A DNA stretch of 64,000 nt. It comes from Maribacter zhoushanensis (GTDB lineage Bacteria; Bacteroidota; Bacteroidia; Flavobacteriales; Flavobacteriaceae). A program made the translations under genes and the position numbers. Location: NCBI RefSeq assembly GCF_029350975.1, contig NZ_JARKMR010000006.1, positions 1 through 64,000 on the forward strand, written 5' to 3'. Below, one piece after another: positions 1 through 7,963 of the stretch. Under the pieces are notes generated by a model. It saw nothing but the letters and a program-made list of their open reading frames with translations. It did not search any database and was not told where the DNA came from. Every line of letters starts with the position of its first letter. Positions within the stretch are counted from its first letter, which is position 1.

Positions 1-3000
1 ATATCCGCAGATTCCTCAAGAGCGGAAAGGTCAACAGTAACATCGTCACCGCCTTCGATGTTAATACCTAGTTCGCTGGCATTTGACAGCGTAGCCGATT
101 CCAGGTTCTGGTCATCGGTAGAGACAAACCCTGAAAGATTTACACCAGTTGCTCCAGCTTCTGCATTCGTTAACGTAAGAATGTTTGAAGTAGCATCTAA
201 GCTCAAGTCTGAAAGTTCGTTGGTAGCCGAAATATCCTCGTCGGCAAGAATGTGATCGTCTATTTTGGTGTCTACCGCTGCTATTGCATTATCGGCATCT
301 AATTCGTTTTGGTCCACATCGTCCTGAACTGCGGTAATATCGTCAGATTCCTCAAGAGCGGAAAGGTCAACAGTAACATCGTCACCGCCTTCGATGTTAA
401 TACCTAGTTCGCTGGCATTTGACAGCGTAGCCGATTCCAGGTTCTGGTCGTCGGTAGAAACAAACCCTGAAAGGTCTACTTCGTTGGTACCCGTTGCAGG
501 GTTGGTTAGCGTCAGGATGTTGGAAGCGTCCAAGTTCAAGTCTGAAAGTTCGTTCGTTGCCGAAATATCTTCGTCGGCAAGAATATGATCGTCTATTTTG
601 GTGTCTACCGCAGCGATTGCGTTATCGGCATCCAGTTCGTTTTGGTCCACATCATTTTGTACCGCTGTAATATCCGCAGATTCCTCAAGAGCGGAAAGGT
701 CAACGGTAACGTCGTTACCGCCTTCAATGTTAATACCCAGTTCGCTGGCACTTGAAAGCGTAGCCGATTCCAGGTTCTGATCATCGGTAGAGACAAATCC
801 TGAAAGGTCTACTTCGTTGGTACCCGTTGCAGGGTTGGTTAGCGTCAGGATGTTGGAAGCGTCCAAGTTCAAGTCTGAAAGTTCGTTGGTAGCCGAAATA
901 TCCTCGTCGGCAAGAATGTGGGCATCCACTTTATTGTCGACAGCTGTGATATCTGCAGATTCCTCAAGGGCGGAAAGGTCAACGATAACATCGTCACCAC
1001 CTTCAATGTTTATACCAAGCTCGCTAGCACTCGAAAGAGTAGCGGATTCAAGGTTCTGGTCGTCTGTAGAGACAAACCCCGAAAGGTCTACTTCGTTGGT
1101 ACCCGTTGCAGGGTTCGTCAGCGTCAGGATGTTGGAAGCATCCAAGCTCAGATCGGAAAGTTCGTTCGTAGCAGAGGTATCCTCGTCGGCAAGAATATGA
1201 TCGTCTATTTTGGTGTCTACCGCTGTAATATCCGCAGATTCCTCAAGAGCGGAAAGGTCAACGGTAACGTCGTTACCGCCTTCAATGTTAATACCCAGTT
1301 CGCTAGCACTTGAAAGCGTAGCGGATTCAAGGTTCTGGTCATCTGTAGAGACAAACCCCGAAAGGTCTACTTCGTTGGTACCCGTTGCAGGGTTGGTCAG
1401 CGTCAGGATGTTGGAAGCGTCCAGGTTCAAGTCTGAAAGTTCGTTTATAGAAGAGGTATCTTCATCAGCAATAATGTGGGCATCCACTTTATTGTCGACA
1501 GCTGTAATATCCGCAGATTCCTCCAGAGCGGAAAGGTCAACGGTAACGTCGTTACCACCTTCAATGTTAATACCCAGTTCGCTGGCATTTGACAGCGTAG
1601 CCGATTCCAGGTTCTGGTCGTCTGTAGATACAAACCCTGAAAGGTCTACTTCGTTGGTACCCGTTGCAGGGTTGGTTAGCGTCAAGATGTTGGAAGCGTC
1701 CAAGTTCAAATCGGAAAGTTCGTTGGTCGCGGAAGTATCCTCGTCCGCAAGAATGTGATCGTCTATTTTAGTATCTACCGCTGCGATAGCATTATCGGCA
1801 TCTAATTCGTTCTGGTCCACATCGTCCTGAACTGCGGTAATATCCGCAGATTCCTCCAGAGCGGAAAGGTCAACGGTAACATCGTTACCACCTTCAATGT
1901 TAATACCCAGTTCGCTTGCATTTGAAAGCGTAGCCGATTCCAGGTTCTGGTCATCGGTAGAGACAAATCCCGAAAGGTCTACTTCGTTGGTACCCGTTGC
2001 AGGGTTGGTTAGCGTCAGGATGTTGGAAGCGTCCAAGTTCAAGTCTGAAAGTTCGTTGGTAGCCGAAATATCCTCGTCGGCAAGAATGTGGGCATCCACT
2101 TTATTGTCGACAGCTGTGATATCCGCAGATTCCTCAAGGGCGGAAAGGTCAACGGTAACATCGTCACCGCCTTCGATGTTAATACCTAGTTCGCTAGCAG
2201 CCGATAGTGTAGCGGATTCAAGATTCTGGTCGTCCGTAGAAACATATCCTGAAAGATTTACACCAGTTGCTCCAGCTTCTGCATTCGTTAAAGTAAGAAT
2301 GTTTGAAGTAGCATCTAAGCTCAAGTCTGAAAGTTCGTTGGTAGCCGAAATATCTTCGTCGGCAAGAATGTGATCGTCTATTTTAGTATCTACCGCTGCT
2401 ATTGCATTATCGGCATCAAGTTCGTTTTGGTCCACATCGTCCTGAACTGCGGTAATATCAGCAGATTCCTCAAGGGCGGAAAGGTCAACGGTAACGTCGT
2501 TACCACCTTCAATGTTAATACCTAGTTCGCTAGCAGCCGATAGTGTAGCGGATTCAAGATTCTGGTCGTCCGTAGAAACAAATCCCGAAAGATCGACACC
2601 AGTTGCTCCAGCTTCCGCATTCGTTAAGGTAAGAATGTTTGAAGTAGCATCCAAGTTCAAGTCTGAAAGTTCGTTCGTTGCCGAAATATCCCCGTCCGCA
2701 AGAATATGATCGTCTATTTTGGTGTCTACCGCAGCGATTGCGTTATCGGCATCAATTTCGTTCTGGTCCACATCGTCCTGTACCGCTGTAATATCCGCAG
2801 ATTCCTCAAGAGCGGAAAGGTCAACGGTAACGTCGTTACCGCCTTCAATGTTAATACCCAGTTCGCTGGCATTTGACAGCGTAGCCGATTCCAGGTTCTG
2901 GTCGTCGGTAGAAACAAACCCTGAAAGGTCTACTTCGTTGGTGCCCGTTGCAGGGTTGGTTAGCGTCAGGATGTTGGAAGCGTCCAAGTTCAAGTCTGAA

Positions 3001-5890
3001 AGTTCGTTCGTTGCCGAAATATCTTCGTCGGCAAGAATATGATCGTCTATTTTGGTGTCTACCGCAGCGATTGCGTTATCGGCATCCAGTTCGTTCTGGT
3101 CCACATCGTCCTGTACCTCTGTAATATCCGCAGATTCTTCCAAAGCTGAAAGGTCAACGGTAACGTCGTTACCACCTTCAATGTTAATACCTAGTTCGCT
3201 AGCAGCCGATAGTGTAGCGGATTCAAGATTCTGGTCGTCCGTAGAAACATATCCTGAAAGATTTACACCAGTTGCTCCAGCTTCTGCATTCGTTAAAGTA
3301 AGAATGTTTGAAGTAGCATCTAAGCTTAAATCGGAAAGTTCGTTTGTAGCAGAGGTATCCTCGTCGGCAAGAATATGATCGTCTATTTTAGTGTCTACCG
3401 CTGCTATTGCATTATCGGCATCTAATTCGTTCTGGTCCACATCGTCCTGTACAGCTGTAATATCAGCGGATTCCTCAAGAGCGGAAAGGTCAACGGTAAC
3501 GTCGTTACCGCCTTCAATGTTAATACCCAGTTCGCTTGCACTTGAAAGCGTAGCCGATTCCAGGTTCTGGTCATCTGTAGATACAAACCCCGAAAGGTCT
3601 ACTTCGTTTGTACCCGTTGCAGGGTTCGTCAGCGTCAGGATGTTGGAAGCATCCAAGCTCAGATCGGAAAGTTCGTTCGTAGCAGAGGTATCCTCGTCGG
3701 CAAGAATATGATCGTCTATTTTGGTGTCTACCGCTGTAATATCCGCAGATTCCTCAAGAGCGGAAAGGTCAACGGTAACGTCGTTACCGCCTTCAATGTT
3801 AATACCCAGTTCGCTGGCACTTGAAAGCGTAGCGGATTCAAGGTTCTGGTCATCTGTAGAGACAAACCCGGAAAGGTCTACTTCGTTGGTACCCGTTGCA
3901 GGGTTGGTCAGCGTCAGGATGTTGGAAGCGTCCAAGCTCAGATCGGAAAGTTCGTTTGTAGCAGAGGTATCCTCGTCGGCAAGAATATGATTGTCTATTT
4001 TGGTGTCTACCGCTGTGATATCAGCGGATTCTTCAAGAGCGGAAAGGTCAACGGTAACATCGTCACCGCCTTCGATATTAATAGCCAGTTCGCTAGTACC
4101 GGAAAGTGTAGCGGATTCAAGGTTCTGGTCGTCCGAAGAAACAAACCCTGAAAGGTCTACTTCGTTGGTGCCCGTTGCAGGGTTGGTTAGCGTCAGGATG
4201 TTGGAAGCGTCCAAGTTCAAGTCTGAAAGTTCGTTCGTTGCCGAAATATCTTCGTCGGCAAGAATATGATCGTCTATTTTGGTGTCTACCGCAGCGATTG
4301 CGTTATCGACATCCAGTTCGTTCTGGTCCACATCGTCCTGTACAGCTGTAATATCAGCGGATTCCTCAAGAGCGGAAAGGTCAACGGTAACGTCGTTACC
4401 GCCTTCAATGTTAATACCCAGTTCGCTGGCACTTGAAAGCGTAGCCGATTCCAGGTTCTGATCATCGGTAGAGACAAATCCTGAAAGGTCTACTTCGTTG
4501 GTACCCGTTGCAGGGTTGGTTAGCGTCAGGATGTTGGAAGCGTCCAAGTTCAAGTCTGAAAGTTCGTTGGTAGCCGAAATATCCTCGTCGGCAAGAATGT
4601 GGGCATCCACTTTATTGTCGACAGCTGTAATATCCGCAGATTCCTCAAGAGCGGAAAGGTCAACAGTAACATCGTCACCGCCTTCGATGTTAATACCTAG
4701 TTCGCTAGCAGCCGATAGTGTAGCGGATTCAAGATTCTGGTCGTCCGTAGAAACATATCCTGAAAGATTTACACCAGTTGCTCCAGCTTCTGCATTCGTT
4801 AAAGTAAGAATGTTTGAAGTAGCATCTAAGCTCAAATCGGAAAGTTCGTTGGTAGCCGAAATATCCTCGTCGGCAAGAATATGATTGTCTATTTTAGTGT
4901 CTACCGCAGCGATTGCGTTATCGGCATCCAGTTCGTTTTGGTCCACATCGTCCTGAACAGCTGTGATATCAGCGGATTCTTCAAGAGCGGAAAGGTCAAC
5001 GGTAACATCGTCACCGCCTTCGATATTAATAGCCAGTTCGCTAGTACCGGAAAGTGTAGCGGATTCAAGGTTCTGGTCGTCCGAAGAAACAAATCCCGAA
5101 AGATCGACACCAGTTGCACCGGCTTCCGCATTCGTTAGAGTCAGTATGTTGGAAGTAGCATCTAAGTTCAGATCGGAAAGTTCGTTTGTAGCAGAGGTAT
5201 CCTCGTCGGCAAGAATATGATCGTCTATTTTGGTGTCTACCGCTGCTATTGCATTATCGGCATCTAATTCGTTTTGGTCCACATCGTCCTGAACTGCGGT
5301 AATATCGTCAGATTCCTCAAGGGCGGAAAGGTCAACGGTAACGTCGTTACCGCCTTCAATGTTAATACCCAGTTCGCTTGCACTTGAAAGCGTAGCCGAT
5401 TCCAGGTTCTGGTCGTCTGTAGAGACAAACCCCGAAAGATCTACTTCGTTTGTACCCGTTGCAGGGTTGGTTAGCGTCAGGATGTTGGAAGCGTCCAAGT
5501 TCAAGTCTGAAAGTTCGTTGGTCGCGGAAATATCCTCGTCGGCAAGAATGTGGGCATCCACTTTATTGTCGACAGCTGTAATATCCGCAGATTCCTCAAG
5601 AGCGGAAAGGTCAACAGTAACATCGTCACCGCCTTCGATGTTAATACCTAGTTCGCTAGCAGCCGATAGTGTAGCGGATTCAAGATTCTGGTCGTCCGTA
5701 GAAACATATCCTGAAAGATTTACACCAGTTGCTCCAGCTTCTGCATTCGTTAAAGTAAGAATGTTTGAAGTAGCATCTAAGCTCAAATCTGAAAGTTCGT
5801 TGGTCGCGGAAGTATCCTCGTCGGCAAGAATATGGCCTTCTATTTTGGTGTCTACCGCAGCGATTGCGTTATCTGCATCCAGTTCGTTTT
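1..5890 (-). repeat. Tandem 279/333/336-bp coding repeats (at least 19 units)
   Basis: Taking the conserved ggtcaac (reverse complement of the GTTGACC in VDLS) as a marker, copies start at 29, 365, 698, 977, 1256, 1535, 1868, 2147, 2483, 2819, 3152, 3488, 3767, 4046, 4379, 4658, 4994, 5330 and 5609. The 18 intervals are six of 336, four of 333 and eight of 279 bp, all in frame. Module type A carries DATSNILTLTNAEAGATGV; type B carries DASNILTLTNPATGTNEVDL and is one residue shorter. The long linker contains QDDVDQNELDADNAIAAVD; the short linker reads ITAVDNKVDAHI or ITAVDTKIDDHI. Copies are near-identical at the DNA level over stretches of more than 100 bp, which points to recent homogenisation. 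Confidence 0.95.
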
Positions 5891-6566
5891 GATCAATATC
5901 TGCTCTAATGGCAGTGTCATCATATGCAAGTCCGCTAATATCCGTGGTTACATCGCCACCTGCATCGGATACGGTTAAATTTGTTCCGTCAAAACTAATA
6001 CCTGTGTTGAAATCATCTGTTGCGTCAATGTCTAAATTTGCCGGTATATCTGTTAAATCATTATAGCTACCAGAAAAATCATCGGCGGCATTTTGATCAA
6101 ATCCGGAAAAATCAATGATTGTAGCGCTAGGGTCATTAGATAATGTTAGTACTCCCGCAGTATAATCTAACGACTGAATTTCATTTTGAGAATCCGTGTC
6201 ATCATCGTTTATGTTGAACGTAATGTCATTACCGTCACCGTCCAATAGTGTAATGGTGCCATCTCCGTTATCCGTAAAAGAAAATGAGGAAGAGGCATTG
6301 CCATCGCAAAGGTTGGTCCAGATAGTACCATTGAAATAATGAACGCATTGCGTATCTGTGTTATAGATCACCGCACCGTTCAAGGGAGTAATAGCTTGCA
6401 TCTGTATATTGGTAAGTCTAGTTAGTACAAAAGCTTTGTCTGTACTTTCTAGTTCTACAATAGACGCTGAATCAATACTGTTAGGGTTTTCGCCAATTTT
6501 AACCTGGGCATTTGCGCAGAAAGAAATCAATACGAAAAATAGGAGCAATTTAATTTTTGTAGACAT
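1..6566 (-). CDS. Giant modular-repeat surface protein (C-terminus beyond window)
   Basis: The frame is open from the ATG at 6566 to the left edge, giving at least 2,188 codons; the gene is partial. Residues 1-21 are a Sec signal peptide ending in CANAQ. The next ~70 residues (VKIGENPNSIDSASIVELES, then NGAVIYNTDTQCVHYFNGT) form a head shared with the 1,106-aa protein starting at 11283 and common in flavobacterial exported repeat proteins. An Asp-rich stretch follows, and from about residue 225 a tandem array of 93-, 111- or 112-residue modules fills the rest. Each module has the frame LADED.SATNELSDL, an NILTLTN strand, then VSTDDQNLESATLS and GINIEGG.DVTVDLSALEES. No catalytic motif is visible. 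Inference: an exported stalk-like or adhesive protein. A C-terminal sorting or coiled-coil domain would lie outside the window. A hairpin separates it from the upstream pair, so it probably has its own promoter. Confidence 0.85.
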   Translation of the reverse strand, partial: MSTKIKLLLFFVLISFCANAQVKIGENPNSIDSASIVELESTDKAFVLTRLTNIQMQAITPLNGAVIYNTDTQCVHYFNGTIWTNLCDGNASSSFSFTDNGDGTITLLDGDGNDITFNINDDDTDSQNEIQSLDYTAGVLTLSNDPSATIIDFSGFDQNAADDFSGSYNDLTDIPANLDIDATDDFNTGISFDGTNLTVSDAGGDVTTDISGLAYDDTAIRADIDQNELDADNAIAAVDTKIEGHILADEDTSATNELSDLSLDATSNILTLTNAEAGATGVNLSGYVSTDDQNLESATLSAASELGINIEGGDDVTVDLSALEESADITAVDNKVDAHILADEDISATNELSDLNLDASNILTLTNPATGTNEVDLSGFVSTDDQNLESATLSSASELGINIEGGNDVTVDLSALEESDDITAVQDDVDQNELDADNAIAAVDTKIDDHILADEDTSATNELSDLNLDATSNILTLTNAEAGATGVDLSGFVSSDDQNLESATLSGTSELAINIEGGDDVTVDLSALEESADITAVQDDVDQNELDADNAIAAVDTKIDNHILADEDISATNELSDLSLDATSNILTLTNAEAGATGVNLSGYVSTDDQNLESATLSAASELGINIEGGDDVTVDLSALEESADITAVDNKVDAHILADEDISATNELSDLNLDASNILTLTNPATGTNEVDLSGFVSTDDQNLESATLSSASELGINIEGGNDVTVDLSALEESADITAVQDDVDQNELDVDNAIAAVDTKIDDHILADEDISATNELSDLNLDASNILTLTNPATGTNEVDLSGFVSSDDQNLESATLSGTSELAINIEGGDDVTVDLSALEESADITAVDTKIDNHILADEDTSATNELSDLSLDASNILTLTNPATGTNEVDLSGFVSTDDQNLESATLSSASELGINIEGGNDVTVDLSALEESADITAVDTKIDDHILADEDTSATNELSDLSLDASNILTLTNPATGTNEVDLSGFVSTDDQNLESATLSSASELGINIEGGNDVTVDLSALEESADITAVQDDVDQNELDADNAIAAVDTKIDDHILADEDTSATNELSDLSLDATSNILTLTNAEAGATGVNLSGYVSTDDQNLESATLSAASELGINIEGGNDVTVDLSALEESADITEVQDDVDQNELDADNAIAAVDTKIDDHILADEDISATNELSDLNLDASNILTLTNPATGTNEVDLSGFVSTDDQNLESATLSNASELGINIEGGNDVTVDLSALEESADITAVQDDVDQNEIDADNAIAAVDTKIDDHILADGDISATNELSDLNLDATSNILTLTNAEAGATGVDLSGFVSTDDQNLESATLSAASELGINIEGGNDVTVDLSALEESADITAVQDDVDQNELDADNAIAAVDTKIDDHILADEDISATNELSDLSLDATSNILTLTNAEAGATGVNLSGYVSTDDQNLESATLSAASELGINIEGGDDVTVDLSALEESADITAVDNKVDAHILADEDISATNELSDLNLDASNILTLTNPATGTNEVDLSGFVSTDDQNLESATLSNASELGINIEGGNDVTVDLSALEESADITAVQDDVDQNELDADNAIAAVDTKIDDHILADEDTSATNELSDLNLDASNILTLTNPATGTNEVDLSGFVSTDDQNLESATLSNASELGINIEGGNDVTVDLSALEESADITAVDNKVDAHIIADEDTSSINELSDLNLDASNILTLTNPATGTNEVDLSGFVSTDDQNLESATLSSASELGINIEGGNDVTVDLSALEESADITAVDTKIDDHILADEDTSATNELSDLSLDASNILTLTNPATGTNEVDLSGFVSTDDQNLESATLSSASELGINIEGGDDVIVDLSALEESADITAVDNKVDAHILADEDISATNELSDLNLDASNILTLTNPATGTNEVDLSGFVSTDDQNLESATLSSASELGINIEGGNDVTVDLSALEESADITAVQNDVDQNELDADNAIAAVDTKIDDHILADEDISATNELSDLNLDASNILTLTNPATGTNEVDLSGFVSTDDQNLESATLSNASELGINIEGGDDVTVDLSALEESDDITAVQDDVDQNELDADNAIAAVDTKIDDHILADEDISATNELSDLSLDATSNILTLTNAEAGATGVNLSGFVSTDDQNLESATLSNASELGINIEGGDDVTVDLSALEESAD

Positions 6567-6595
6567 CAAAATATTAGGGGAATAGTTTATACTTC

Positions 6596-6603
6596 CAAAA
6601 ATA
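6596..6603 (-). promoter_or_regulatory. Candidate Bacteroidetes -7 box (TATTTTTG) for the giant repeat gene
   Basis: On the minus strand the sequence reads TATTTTTG, matching the Bacteroidetes -7 consensus TAnnTTTG. It lies 29 nt upstream of the ATG at 6566. No TTG -33 element is visible at the usual ~19-nt spacing, so support rests on the -7 box alone. Confidence 0.4.
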
Positions 6604-6683
6604 AATTGATTTTTGTAGGAAAAATAGAATATGTTGTGTAGCTAGGCAAAAGTGTTGACAAACTAGAACGGTCTATTGTGACA

Positions 6684-6695
6684 ACGTTTAAACGT
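6684..6695. promoter_or_regulatory. 12-bp perfect palindrome, possible operator
   Basis: ACGTTTAAACGT is a perfect 12-bp palindrome about 80 bp upstream of the candidate -7 box at 6596-6603. A further CAACGT lies just downstream on the plus strand. Position and symmetry suit a dimeric regulator, but no binding protein can be named. Confidence 0.3.
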
Positions 6696-6735
6696 GTATT
6701 TCAACGTATTGTATTTTGATGGTAATTGTGTAGGA

Positions 6736-6775
6736 ATTACAAAATAAATAAGATTATTCTTACTTATTTTGTAAT
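6736..6775. terminator. Long AT-rich inverted repeat after the 387-aa T9SS protein
   Basis: Arms of 17 bp (ATTACAAAATAAATAAG at 6736-6752, partner at 6759-6775) pair with one mismatch around a 6-nt loop, 25 nt beyond the stop of the minus-strand gene at 6800. The stem has few G:C pairs and no clean U-tract, so it is a probable transcript end or processing hairpin rather than a textbook terminator. Confidence 0.45.
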
Positions 6776-6799
6776 ATGGGAGTGAATGTTTTTTGAAAT

Positions 6800-7963
6800 T
6801 TATCTAGATAGATATAAGAATCCTTGGTAGTTTAAATCGTCTTCTGGAATGTAAATGGTGTAGAAGTATACACCGGTTGGCAAGCCCTCTGATTCACCGA
6901 AAGGGACATTGTTTAGATTGGAAAAACCGACAAAGTCATCTACATAATCTGTTTTTTCGAATACTTTGAGTCCGTAACGATCATAAATTTGTAGAAAGTT
7001 ACTGTCAAATTCTTCTAGTTCTTCTATATAAAAGTTGTCATTAACACCGTCACCGTTTACAGAAACAAAGAAGTTATCTATAAAAAGCACATCTCTAGAA
7101 AGTGGTTCAAACGGACTTTTAGAAGATCCCAGCGTAATGGCTTCATAGTCATCTGGTATAAATGATTCTGTGGTTACAAAACCTTCAGTTAATGTACCTA
7201 CTGGTACACTACCTACCAAATTTACCCATTGCTGTGATGCTTTGCTAAAACCTACTGGAATAACTTCATCAACGTTATCTGTTAAGCTTTCTACAGTACT
7301 ACGTAAATTCCAGCTTAGGGTAACCGTAGAAGGAACGGAGCCTTCTAATCGCCAAAATTCAAATGTATTTACCAATTCTACATCTAGATCGGTTGCGCTG
7401 GTGTCATAAGAGGTAAGCGGCGCAGGTGCATTACTTGGGTTCTCATAAAAGTAAGCGCATTTTGCAAATAGGTTAACACTCTCTGAATTTATGATCAAAG
7501 GTCTTAAAAATTGCACATCACCTACCGGGAAACCAAAGTTTTGTTGATTGGTAATGGCTGCATAACCTTCAATTTTGCTAAAGTCATTTTCACCGCTGTA
7601 GAATGAAGTATCTACGAAATTATAGAAAATGTCTGGTTGTGCAGTAGGGGTAAGGATGCTACCAAAAATAAAATTGGTGTTATTGGTATTGTCCATGCCT
7701 AGGTTTAATTGCATATTGTTCTCTAAAGCAATCTCCATATCATGAAACTGAGGAGTAACAGTGCCCGAAACTGTTATAAGCTCAGAACCGTAGAAACCTG
7801 CAAGTCCAAGATTATTGTCCATAGGCGATTCATTAATAAGGTTGGTGTGAAAACCAATTTGCCCACCTTCATGAATACGCAGGTTGCCATTGTTATATAA
7901 AGCTGTTTGGGCAGAAATAGATGCTGCAAACAGAAAGAATAGTATGTGTGTGTATGTTTTCAT
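6800..7963 (-). CDS. T9SS type-B sorting domain (gliding motility-associated C-terminal) protein
   Basis: 387 aa. Residues 1-18 are a signal peptide ending SISAQ. The middle ~250 residues form a beta-rich exported domain without a recognised family. The last ~90 residues are the gliding motility-associated / T9SS type-B C-terminal domain: DNFFVSVNGDGVNDNFYIEE, then LQIYDRYGLKVFEK, then GLPTGVYFYTIYI and a terminal GFLYLSR. This predicts Sec export followed by T9SS transport to the surface. Its ATG shares one base with the stop of the 1,106-aa gene (TAATG), so the two are probably translated in sequence and may form one surface assembly, which is inference. Confidence 0.85.
   Translation of the reverse strand: MKTYTHILFFLFAASISAQTALYNNGNLRIHEGGQIGFHTNLINESPMDNNLGLAGFYGSELITVSGTVTPQFHDMEIALENNMQLNLGMDNTNNTNFIFGSILTPTAQPDIFYNFVDTSFYSGENDFSKIEGYAAITNQQNFGFPVGDVQFLRPLIINSESVNLFAKCAYFYENPSNAPAPLTSYDTSATDLDVELVNTFEFWRLEGSVPSTVTLSWNLRSTVESLTDNVDEVIPVGFSKASQQWVNLVGSVPVGTLTEGFVTTESFIPDDYEAITLGSSKSPFEPLSRDVLFIDNFFVSVNGDGVNDNFYIEELEEFDSNFLQIYDRYGLKVFEKTDYVDDFVGFSNLNNVPFGESEGLPTGVYFYTIYIPEDDLNYQGFLYLSR

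Noticed and set aside
1-5890. Possibility that the regular repeats are a CRISPR or satellite array
   Set aside because: Units are about 280-336 bp, in frame and protein-coding throughout, with no short repeat/unique spacer structure and no cas genes nearby.
58-5892. Many open frames on the plus strand across 1-5.9 kb
   Set aside because: They are repetitive antisense shadows of the minus-strand repeat gene. They begin and end in the same phase in every unit, carry no exported-protein or domain features, and the minus frame is open without interruption with a signal peptide.
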